Positions 1-7,110 of a DNA stretch of 45,474 nucleotides are shown in pieces. This DNA comes from JBBDRX01 sp040905245 (GTDB taxonomy: Bacteria > Bacteroidota > Rhodothermia > Balneolales > Balneolaceae). Every line of letters begins with the position of its first letter. Within the stretch, counting starts at the first letter, position 1. The notes under the pieces were generated by a model that was not told the DNA's origin, ran no database searches, and saw only the letters and a program-made list of their open reading frames with translations. The translations under genes were made by a program, and so were the position numbers. The stretch is from NCBI GenBank assembly GCA_040905245.1, contig JBBDRX010000038.1:1-45474 (forward strand), read 5' to 3'.

Positions 1-38
1 TCCGGATCCCGATGGATATATTTATACCTATGGGGTAA

Positions 39-1109
39 GGGGGAAAGAAAAAAATCAACTGGTTTGAAGTCTATGCCGGTGAGAAAGCCGTAGACTTTTA
101 TGGCAATGACGACTGGCTTCCGGAAGATACACTGAAAGCTTTTAAAGAGTACAAAGTTGGTATTAAAGGCCCTCTGACCACTCCTGTCGGGGGTGGATTT
201 CGCTCATTGAATGTGGCAATTCGACAGAAACTGGACCTTTACGCTTGTGTCCGTCCTGTCAAATACTATACAGGAACCCCGAGCCCGGTAAAAGAACCGG
301 ATAAGACCGACATGGTAATCTTCCGTGAAAACACAGAAGATATTTACGCCGGTATCGAATACCAGACCGGAACCGATGAGAATAAAAAGCTCAAAGACTT
401 CCTGATCAACGATCTTGGCGTAAAGAATATCCGGTTTCCGGAGACCTCTTCCCTCGGAATCAAGCCTATTTCCACGGAAGGGACCGAACGTCTGGTACGA
501 TCAGCCATTGAATATGCGATTGCCCAGGGTCGCAAAAGCGTCACACTGGTCCACAAAGGGAACATCATGAAGTTTACTGAAGGAAGCTTCAAAAACTGGG
601 GTTACGAACTCGCAAAACGTGAGTATGGTGCCAAAGAAATCGATGGCGGCCCATGGTGCAAACTCCCGAATGGCATCGTTATCAAGGATGTTATTGCGGA
701 CGCGTTTTTGCAACAGATCCTGACTCGCCCGGCAGAGTATGACGTAATCGCCACCATGAATCTGAACGGGGATTACATTTCTGATGCACTGGCTGCATGT
801 GTAGGTGGAATCGGAATTGCTCCGGGTGCAAATATCAATTACGAGAGTGGTGTTTCCGTATTTGAAGCAACACACGGTACGGCTCCTAAATACACTGGCC
901 AGGACAAAGTAAATCCGGGCTCTCTGATTCTTTCGGGTGTCATGATGCTGCGGCACATGGGGTGGCAGGAAGCAGCCGACCTGATTGAAAAAGGCCTGGA
1001 AGCTGCAATTAGCAAAAAACGAGTTACCTATGATTTCGAACGGCTGATGCAGGGTGCCACACTATTGAAGTGCTCCGAGTTCGGTGATGAAATCATCGCA
1101 AATATGTAA
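39..1109 (+). CDS. icd: NADP-dependent isocitrate dehydrogenase, 5'-incomplete
   Basis: Oxidatively decarboxylates isocitrate to 2-oxoglutarate in the TCA cycle (cytosol). The protein matches the E. coli-type enzyme nearly end to end from its GEKAVDFYG region: substrate-binding RSLNVAIRQ with the regulatory serine, VIFRENTEDIYAGIE, the lysine/tyrosine region VTLVHKGNIMKFTEG, the metal-binding NLNGDYISDALAA, the cofactor region FEATHGTAPKY, and the usual ending FGDEIIANM. The reading frame is open only back to base 39, because TAA occupies 36-38. The first ATG inside is at 207 but would remove conserved sequence, so it is not the true start. The roughly 60 N-terminal residues are missing, and the first ~38 bases do not read as this gene in any frame. 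This may be a homopolymer error at a sequence edge (runs of G and A at 32-54) or real disruption. Identity is very secure; the 5' end is not. Confidence 0.95.
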   Translation, partial: GGKKKINWFEVYAGEKAVDFYGNDDWLPEDTLKAFKEYKVGIKGPLTTPVGGGFRSLNVAIRQKLDLYACVRPVKYYTGTPSPVKEPDKTDMVIFRENTEDIYAGIEYQTGTDENKKLKDFLINDLGVKNIRFPETSSLGIKPISTEGTERLVRSAIEYAIAQGRKSVTLVHKGNIMKFTEGSFKNWGYELAKREYGAKEIDGGPWCKLPNGIVIKDVIADAFLQQILTRPAEYDVIATMNLNGDYISDALAACVGGIGIAPGANINYESGVSVFEATHGTAPKYTGQDKVNPGSLILSGVMMLRHMGWQEAADLIEKGLEAAISKKRVTYDFERLMQGATLLKCSEFGDEIIANM

Positions 1110-1149
1110 CCCGGTTTCGGCAAAAACAGCCACACCGATACTCCCTTTC

Positions 1150-1187
1150 AAAGGCACCCTTCGAACAGAACGGGTGCCTTTTTAATT
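1150..1187 (+). terminator. Rho-independent terminator after icd
   Basis: A perfect 10-bp stem, AAAGGCACCC (1150-1159) paired with GGGTGCCTTT (1172-1181), with a 12-nt loop, followed by a T-rich tract. It lies 40 nt past the icd stop and in front of the convergent gene at 1227. The T-run favours the plus strand; on the minus strand only a short T-run follows, so any role for the opposite gene would be weak. Confidence 0.88.
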
Positions 1188-1226
1188 TTGCCAATCCAAT
1201 AGCCGGGATCGTGCTTCTTGTAAAAA

Positions 1227-2522
1227 CTACCTGTTGAGATTCTCAGGCTCATAAACCCATATATAGGAATGGCGACGATTTTCTGCAATTAGAACTCTGC
1301 CTTTTTTATCCGTGCTGATTCTGCTTCCTTGCGCACCATGATCAGGCCAGCCTAATGAATTAATGGAAGCCACCCCGGGGTCATAATTGAGAAGCCATGT
1401 ATTGTCGTAATCCCGTCCACCCAACATATACAATTTGCCGTCGCCGCCATAAGTAAGGGACTTAAGGTTCCAATATTGGAAAGCCTTGCCCTTATTAATC
1501 ACTGTGGATGTTGATGGATAAAACTTGAACAAAAATCCGTCGTTGATAGTCCCAGCCCAAAACCCTCCATCATTTGCACGGATCGCTGATGCTATTCCAT
1601 TTTCATAGATGGGATTAGAGTCCATTCCCGTTTGAACCGGAATATTCGCACCCGTGTAAACAGGTTCCTCATCACCATAGGCGAGTCGATAAATCCGCCC
1701 GCCTTCTTTGGTAGAATACGAAGATGACGCACTCGGTCCTTCCTGGATAACCGAAGGATCGGATCCTTCACGATAGTAGGTTGAATAGTATATCGTTCCA
1801 GCATCATCAATCATCAATACCTTCGGAACGCCTCTCCAGGAAACTCTGCCAAGATGTTCCACTCTCCAGGGAGTCATCACTTCCCCGAAATCTTTTACAG
1901 ATTTTGAAGACAGATCGAATGAAAAAAGATGTCCGGCAGGATAGGTCACCCCATATACAATCTCCCGGTTCTGATCCACAGCAATGCAGTTAATTCCCTG
2001 CCCCGGTGCAATGATGCCAAGATCTTCCAACTCATCTGTTCCCGGATCATACAAAAAGAGGTGCCCTCCTTCATAACTATTATCTTCGTCATCAAAAATC
2101 TCATTGTATGTAGATGTGCTGCCTACAAGCAGATTTTCCTTGTAGGCATTGAGATCACTCACCATTGTCTGCTCCGGAAGATTAGACGTTACGTTAAGCA
2201 CATGTTCTAACGTCTCACCGTCCGTTCGGAACAGATGAGCATTTTCAGCACCCCATGTGGCTTTGGTACTGCCGTAGACCCAGTCATCACTCATCAGTAA
2301 CATATCCGTAACAGCACTTTCTCCACCTTTTATAGGGCCTCCCGGGCCATCTGAAATTAACAGCCGGTTCACCAGTGAATTACCTGGAAGTGCTCCCGCT
2401 CTTTGAGCCAAAACACTGTTTGTATTGGCACCAACCAAAACAAACAGAAAAACCATCCAGCCTGTTTTTCTCAATTTAAATACGAAGTCCCCTGTCGCCA
2501 TTTTAAAATTTTTCATCCTCAT
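1227..2522 (-). CDS. Secreted beta-propeller-like protein A, unknown function
   Basis: I do not recognise a named family. With the chosen start (ATG at 2520-2522) it has 431 residues. A basic N-terminus and the hydrophobic stretch TGWMVFLFVLVGANTNSV end in a plausible signal-peptidase site after SVLA. The mature part repeats a pattern of short blades such as LFLYDPGTDELEDLG, HLFSFDLSSKSVKDFG and YNYDPG-type turns, typical of kelch/SMP-30/Vgb-like propellers. There is no obvious catalytic signature. The longer reading to 2600 or an ATG at 2546 would overlap the upstream gene; 2522 leaves 13 nt after its stop with AAAGAAA in between, so I prefer it. It is the second gene of a tandem pair with a protein of the same architecture at 2536-3825. 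Probably periplasmic or exported; ligand unknown. Confidence 0.8.
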   Translation of the reverse strand: MRMKNFKMATGDFVFKLRKTGWMVFLFVLVGANTNSVLAQRAGALPGNSLVNRLLISDGPGGPIKGGESAVTDMLLMSDDWVYGSTKATWGAENAHLFRTDGETLEHVLNVTSNLPEQTMVSDLNAYKENLLVGSTSTYNEIFDDEDNSYEGGHLFLYDPGTDELEDLGIIAPGQGINCIAVDQNREIVYGVTYPAGHLFSFDLSSKSVKDFGEVMTPWRVEHLGRVSWRGVPKVLMIDDAGTIYYSTYYREGSDPSVIQEGPSASSSYSTKEGGRIYRLAYGDEEPVYTGANIPVQTGMDSNPIYENGIASAIRANDGGFWAGTINDGFLFKFYPSTSTVINKGKAFQYWNLKSLTYGGDGKLYMLGGRDYDNTWLLNYDPGVASINSLGWPDHGAQGSRISTDKKGRVLIAENRRHSYIWVYEPENLNR

Positions 2523-2535
2523 CAGGTTTCTTTGA

Positions 2536-3825
2536 TTAGTTTTCATAACTGGCAAGATCAACCGGCGGATCAAACCGAACCAAAAACGGTCGTCTGACAT
2601 CTTTGTCTTCCGCTACATCTTCGTTTTCTCCATATGGATAGCCGTACGAACTAAAGTAAACGACATGGTCAGTTGCGACCAAAGCGCCGTAGCTGCCCTG
2701 CACCTCTTCAACCTCTCCAACCCAATGGTATGAGTTGGTATTCAAATCCAGAATGGTAAGAATTGCCGAATGCCCGTCAACCGCCGATCCATGATTACCG
2801 GCTATGAAATAAAGCCGCTGGCGTTCTTCATCCAAAGCTATATTTGGAGTATAGACTGATTCATCCGGCAAACCCAGTACATGTCCGAGATCTTCCAACT
2901 GCTCGGTCTGCGGGTGAAAACTCCAGACAAAACCATCGCGTGATATTCCATAGATTGTATTATCTGATGACACAACAGTGGCGCGAAAATTTCCACCGGG
3001 AAGCTGAATATCAAAATCTGTGAACTCTTCTGTGTCGGGATTAAACTGGGTTAAACCTCCAAAAGGATTTAAAAAGTAACAGAATCCTCTATTATCCATA
3101 ATCATTTCCCTGGACCCATACCCAGCTTCATAGTGGTTTAGTTCCATAGTATCAAGATTCATGCGCCAAAAAAGTTGACGATCTGTCGAAAGACCATTGA
3201 TAATATTTCGATTTTCATCATAGTACAATGCCACTGTTGCTCCATAGGAAGCGGGAATTCCCAGATAATCAACATCCTCCGTAGATGGATCATATGCTAT
3301 GATAGCACCACCCTCATAACTTTTCGGAAAATACTGTCCTGTAAATTCGTGAGTATAGGAGGCGCCCATATATCCAGCCGTATACAATACTCCCCTGGAA
3401 TCAGAAACAATGTTTGCATGAATTTTTCCATGCCCGGGAGATTCTGCATTGGAGTAGAGGGCACTTGCTCTGTTTAATTCAAAGGCTGTAAAAGATTTAT
3501 CTATTTCAGGATCATAATAATGAACAGTGGTATTTCCGAATCCCCAGGGTCTTTCATATCTGTCCTCCTCATCCCAGTGATTATTCCCGTCTGTTCCCCA
3601 ATGATCACCACCGGCAAACCAGATTTTCCCGTCCGGAGTTTCTGTGATCTTGTTCCAGTTTGTATTCTGCGTGGATTCTCCTTTCCAATCCAGGCCCTCT
3701 GCAACATAAAAGTTTAATTCTATCGGCTTCAGATTTTCCAGATCTATGGATTGACTCATAGATACCACTGGTAGAGCCAACAGAAGAAAAGCCAGAAAAT
3801 ATAATCTGCTTACTGTATTCGTCAT
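2536..3825 (-). CDS. Secreted beta-propeller-like protein B, unknown function
   Basis: 429 residues with a clear signal peptide (SRLYFLAFLLLALPVVSMSQS, cleavage near residue 24). The body is made of repeated segments: PDGKIWFAGG, IIAYDPSTEDVDYLG, LTQFNPDTEEFTDF and WSFHPQTEQLEDLG. They share the YDPxT...LG blade motif with protein A, which suggests an ancient duplication or a shared fold. There are many aromatic and glycine residues and no cysteine pairs or metal motif that would point to an enzyme. The gene heads a two-gene operon whose likely promoter lies in the 3826-4208 gap. Related-looking propellers occur among vgb-like lyases and sugar-acid lactonases, but I cannot assign either activity. 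Confident that it is a real exported protein; function unknown. Confidence 0.82.
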   Translation of the reverse strand: MTNTVSRLYFLAFLLLALPVVSMSQSIDLENLKPIELNFYVAEGLDWKGESTQNTNWNKITETPDGKIWFAGGDHWGTDGNNHWDEEDRYERPWGFGNTTVHYYDPEIDKSFTAFELNRASALYSNAESPGHGKIHANIVSDSRGVLYTAGYMGASYTHEFTGQYFPKSYEGGAIIAYDPSTEDVDYLGIPASYGATVALYYDENRNIINGLSTDRQLFWRMNLDTMELNHYEAGYGSREMIMDNRGFCYFLNPFGGLTQFNPDTEEFTDFDIQLPGGNFRATVVSSDNTIYGISRDGFVWSFHPQTEQLEDLGHVLGLPDESVYTPNIALDEERQRLYFIAGNHGSAVDGHSAILTILDLNTNSYHWVGEVEEVQGSYGALVATDHVVYFSSYGYPYGENEDVAEDKDVRRPFLVRFDPPVDLASYEN

Positions 3826-4208
3826 GATTTTATGATTGATTACGGTTCATCCTCTTGATCTGTATTTCTGGTACACTGTCGGTTCCGGCAGCTGGATTTT
3901 CAAGGGCTAATAAGGCAAGCAACGGCATCCCAACTACCATTTTTGTCGGAATCGGAATGGATAGCTATTTCGAAAAAAATCTTTGCCCTTAAAAATCACC
4001 CTCATATAAGTATTCGAATATTGGTCAAAAAAACAAATAGGGAGCCTGAAGCATCTCTCATTCGCCAGAGAAAACTTCATTAACGGGATTTATCTTTTTG
4101 GCATACCACAATGTGGCTGATACCAATAGCAAAGGAGAGCAACCTCAACGAAACGAAACCTGATATTCATCCCTGGTGTGTTGCCCCAGGGATGCTGGCT
4201 TTAGAGCT
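3826..4208. other. 383-base non-coding gap with two hairpins
   Basis: No convincing gene lies here; short ORFs on the plus strand have no recognisable protein character. The stretch contains ccacaatgtgg (4106-4116) and a perfect 9-bp inverted repeat, CATCCCTGG (4168-4176) with CCAGGGATG (4186-4194), just past the 3' end of the lipoprotein gene. It must also hold the promoter of the propeller operon, but I see no clean consensus. The hairpin-rich character would fit a REP-like intergenic repeat or the remnant of a lost gene; neither can be shown from one copy. Confidence 0.5.
4168..4194. repeat. Perfect 9-bp inverted repeat (hairpin)
   Basis: CATCCCTGG and CCAGGGATG are separated by a 9-nt loop. 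It sits 15 nt downstream of the lipoprotein stop codon at 4209. No T-tract follows on the minus strand, so it is a poor intrinsic terminator but could stabilise an mRNA 3' end. Confidence 0.6.
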
Positions 4209-4787
4209 TTACTCCCCGGCTCTGGTGAACAACGGGGATTCTCTGAAATGGACCCACTGTTCCGGAGCCTTGTCTTCCATTGTTTGCTCCAGCTGATCCC
4301 ACAACTCCTTCACCGGGATCTCCAGACGCACAAAATGGTAATAAACTCCATCATCGCCTCTTGCCCCTTCTTCCTGCCGTTCTCCCGCTTCAAAATCCAA
4401 AGTCCACACAGCCTTGCGCAACGTTCGAATAAATGTTGGGTCAGCAAGTGACGAGACACCATCATCGACCAGACGCCTGCGCATCAGCTCCAGCTCGTCG
4501 TCAATCCATCGCACCAGATTCCGTTCAGCCTCAGGGAACAGCCCCTCGGCAATCCAGTCCGGATCCGATCCCGGTGCCGAAGCATATCCTGCAAGACGTC
4601 CCTGTACCATCACACCGGCCGCTTCACCTGCAAACCAGTCTGGTTCCAGAGTTGGCTCAACCTGCTCCTGTTGCACTTCAGTAGTTGGCTTCGGGGATGA
4701 ACCCTGCTCCGATGCAGCTTCAGGTGTGGAACAGGAAACGAAAAAAAGAGAGAGAACGAGCCCTGAAACCGTATAGATCAATTTCAT
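4209..4787 (-). CDS. Putative lipoprotein, unknown function
   Basis: 192 residues. The N-terminus MKLIYTVSGLVLSLFFVSC is a type II signal peptide with lipobox FVSC, so Cys19 should be lipidated and the protein membrane-anchored. A Ser/Pro/Glu-rich linker (about 20-50) follows, then a domain starting PDWFAGEAAGVMVQGRLAGYA that is dense in acidic and tryptophan residues. I recognise no enzyme motif. Its last-gene position and 4-nt ATGA overlap with htrA (4784-4787) mean it is translated in step with that protease. This suggests, but does not prove, a shared role in the periplasm or outer membrane. Confidence 0.85.
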   Translation of the reverse strand: MKLIYTVSGLVLSLFFVSCSTPEAASEQGSSPKPTTEVQQEQVEPTLEPDWFAGEAAGVMVQGRLAGYASAPGSDPDWIAEGLFPEAERNLVRWIDDELELMRRRLVDDGVSSLADPTFIRTLRKAVWTLDFEAGERQEEGARGDDGVYYHFVRLEIPVKELWDQLEQTMEDKAPEQWVHFRESPLFTRAGE

Positions 4788-6349
4788 GGAGTATGGTTTG
4801 TTTCGTTAAGAAAAAAGTGTGCTTCGGCACCATCCGGAAACCGGATTCGAAGCCGAACCGGGCCCGGCTCCTTCAATGCCTCGGCCAGAACAATTCGGGC
4901 CTCTTCGAGTGTCTGAACCCGAACCCCTTCAATAGCAAGCAAGTACGTACCAGGGCGCAACCCTCGATTCCATGCCTGACTTCCAGGAGACACATCACTC
5001 AGAACAAGACCGGAAATATTGCCTCTTGATGATTCAATTGACCGCTCCTGAAGGGTAAATCCCAGTTCGAATTGTAACTCTTCCTTACCATCCATACCCG
5101 AATCACCGGGAGATTGTTCCCGTTCGGAATCCGGTCTCTCCCCCGGACCCGGCATGGGCAGGCCTTCCGGTTCAGTATCCGGCTGTAGTATTTCCCGCAA
5201 CACGATATTGTACGTCACAATATCTCCCTGTCTCCAAATCCGTAACTCTACCCTGTCTCCCGGCCGATACATCGCCACACGCTCCTGTAGTTGATTGGCT
5301 TCGTTGACGGCCATGCCATTCACCTCCAGAATCACATCATTTCGTTCGATACCAGAGGCCCGGGCTGCGCCGTCCGGCAAAGTACTCACGACAAGGACCC
5401 CTCGAATCTCTTCCATCCCAAGGTCTCTGGCAATAGAGTGATTCACGGATTCGATACTGACTCCGAGCATGCCTCTCCTGGTTTCACCGAATTCGATCAG
5501 ATCCTGCGCTACTTTGAGAGCCAGATTACTCGGAACGGCAAAACCGTACCCCTGATAAGTTCCGCTCTGACTGGCAATTGCCGTGTTGATCCCGATCAGC
5601 TCACCACTTGTATTCACCAGGGCTCCTCCGCTATTCCCGCGATTGATCGCCGCATCGGTCTGTATGAAGCTCTCGATCCGCATGGAATCATTGATAATTT
5701 GCACATCACGGCTGAGGGCACTGACGATTCCCGCTGTCACGGTCGACTGCAATCGAAACGGATTTCCGATGGCAAGAACCCACTCTCCGATCCGGACATG
5801 GTCCGAATTTCCCACCAGAACCGGCTGCAAATTCTCTGCCTCAATCCGGATCACTGCCAGATCCGTGCTCGGATCAGCTCCGATGATCCGGGCGGGATAA
5901 CTACGTTTATCCATGAGTGTAACATGAATTCCACTGCTTACAGCAGAGTCGACTACGTGATTGTTGGTCAGGATATATCCATCTTCGGAGAGAATCACGC
6001 CGGATCCAACCGTTCTTGCCCGTCGTGGCAAAAAGCGATGCCAAAGGTCTGTCTCTTCCTCTTCCCCCTCAAACCCCTCTCCTTCCACCTGAACGGTCGT
6101 CTCGATAAATACGACGGACGGAATCGTTGTATCGGCAACACGCTGAAACAGAAAACGGCTGTCCATCTTTTCCAGATCATCTGTCTTCAGCTGCGGACTG
6201 GTACTTCGTGTAATTTCGGTAACCCTCACCGTCGCGTGGTCACTACCCCAGTCGTCCGGACGAAACATGGTAATAGCAAGGCCAATCAACACTCCCACAA
6301 CTACGAGAATGGTTCCCGTCAGAATCAGATCTCGCTTCTTCATACTCAC
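4784..6349 (-). CDS. HtrA/DegP-family trypsin-like serine protease with two PDZ domains
   Basis: 521 residues. An N-terminal membrane anchor (about 8-29) puts the protease in the periplasm, where such proteins degrade or refold damaged envelope proteins. The catalytic triad is visible: His131 (LTNNHVVDSA), Asp163 (DPSTDLAVIRIE) and Ser240 (RGNSGGALVN). PDZ1 begins near MLGVSIESV (about 297), with the ligand loop at GVLVVSTLPDGAARASG. A Pro/Glu/Asp-rich linker (about 395-430) follows, then PDZ2 around GLVLSDVSPGSQAWNRG. An acidic insertion, EGEGFEGEEEE, precedes the protease core. The start could be Met1 or Met3. It overlaps recO by 4 nt upstream and the lipoprotein by 4 nt downstream, so all three are coupled. 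It may be called degP/degQ/degS-like; the exact subtype is not decidable here. Confidence 0.95.
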   Translation of the reverse strand: MSMKKRDLILTGTILVVVGVLIGLAITMFRPDDWGSDHATVRVTEITRSTSPQLKTDDLEKMDSRFLFQRVADTTIPSVVFIETTVQVEGEGFEGEEEETDLWHRFLPRRARTVGSGVILSEDGYILTNNHVVDSAVSSGIHVTLMDKRSYPARIIGADPSTDLAVIRIEAENLQPVLVGNSDHVRIGEWVLAIGNPFRLQSTVTAGIVSALSRDVQIINDSMRIESFIQTDAAINRGNSGGALVNTSGELIGINTAIASQSGTYQGYGFAVPSNLALKVAQDLIEFGETRRGMLGVSIESVNHSIARDLGMEEIRGVLVVSTLPDGAARASGIERNDVILEVNGMAVNEANQLQERVAMYRPGDRVELRIWRQGDIVTYNIVLREILQPDTEPEGLPMPGPGERPDSEREQSPGDSGMDGKEELQFELGFTLQERSIESSRGNISGLVLSDVSPGSQAWNRGLRPGTYLLAIEGVRVQTLEEARIVLAEALKEPGPVRLRIRFPDGAEAHFFLNETNHTP

Positions 6350-7083
6350 TCCTTGAGAATTTGATCAAAAATCGCATCCGATCTTCTGGGCCTCAACCCG
6401 TCCAGATGATAACGAAAATAGTCGTCCATAAACCGTACAAGCTGGCTTCGTTCCCCGCCATCCAGCTCTCCCGTCAGATTTGAGACTTTGCGGCTCCTTG
6501 TTACATTTATGATAAATCGAAGCTGGTTCCGGCTCAGCCGAACCGCCTTGTCGCTTTGTGGTCTGTCCGTGATAAGCCCCCCGTCAATATTCAGATATCC
6601 CTCTTCATCTCCGGCCGTCACACCGCGAATCTGCAATTCAAGACCTATCAATTGTGCCAGACGTATCTGAAGATAGGGGAAAGTAGCCGGAATTACTTCA
6701 CCGGCCCGATCCAGCCAGACAAGAAATCGCTTTGTAAACTGAAAAACCGAATCGTTCACCTCTCCCTCGTGCAACAACTGGCCAATCAGTTCCATGCTAC
6801 TCATCACCATCGCCATCTTTTCAATATCCTGATGAATCTGATCCAACCGCGTCAGGTACGATGTCTCTGTAAGGGTTTGAATCGATCGGCTCTGCTTGTA
6901 ATAGTAGACCGCATGCAAAAGATTTCCACTCTGGATCATCCCCGAAAACCCGCTTTTGGGTTTCCGTCCCCCCCGTATCATAAGCGGCAACTTTCCGTGC
7001 TCCTCACTCAGGACCGTCGCGATCAGACTCGACTCCCCATATTTTATGCTCCAGAGAACAATAACATCGGTTTTCGTAATCAC
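6346..7083 (-). CDS. recO: DNA repair protein RecO
   Basis: 245 residues, the usual RecO length. RecO anneals single strands and, with RecR, loads RecA onto SSB-coated DNA in RecFOR gap repair. The N-terminal OB-fold is recognisable from KTDVIVLWSIKYGESSLIATVLSEE through GKLPLMIRGGRKPKSGF to the YYYKQSRSIQTLTE strand, followed by the helical domain (LTRLDQIHQDIEKMAM...). The zinc-finger cysteines found in many RecO proteins are absent; the matching region (about 150-175) reads LELQIRGVTAGDEEGYLN. The start ATG lies 27 nt after the transporter gene. The stop overlaps htrA (ATGA). Confidence 0.95.
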   Translation of the reverse strand: MITKTDVIVLWSIKYGESSLIATVLSEEHGKLPLMIRGGRKPKSGFSGMIQSGNLLHAVYYYKQSRSIQTLTETSYLTRLDQIHQDIEKMAMVMSSMELIGQLLHEGEVNDSVFQFTKRFLVWLDRAGEVIPATFPYLQIRLAQLIGLELQIRGVTAGDEEGYLNIDGGLITDRPQSDKAVRLSRNQLRFIINVTRSRKVSNLTGELDGGERSQLVRFMDDYFRYHLDGLRPRRSDAIFDQILKE

Positions 7084-7110
7084 AGATTTCCGTATTGATT
7101 TGTTTCAGGG

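Noticed and set aside
4090..4208. Possible remnant of a transposase or formylglycine-enzyme-like gene
   Set aside because: Some short frames look vaguely familiar, but no frame is long enough or has a motif to support it.
5291..6364. 357-residue plus-strand reading frame
   Set aside because: It runs antisense to the htrA-type gene, which has a full catalytic triad and PDZ domains; this frame has no recognisable domain.
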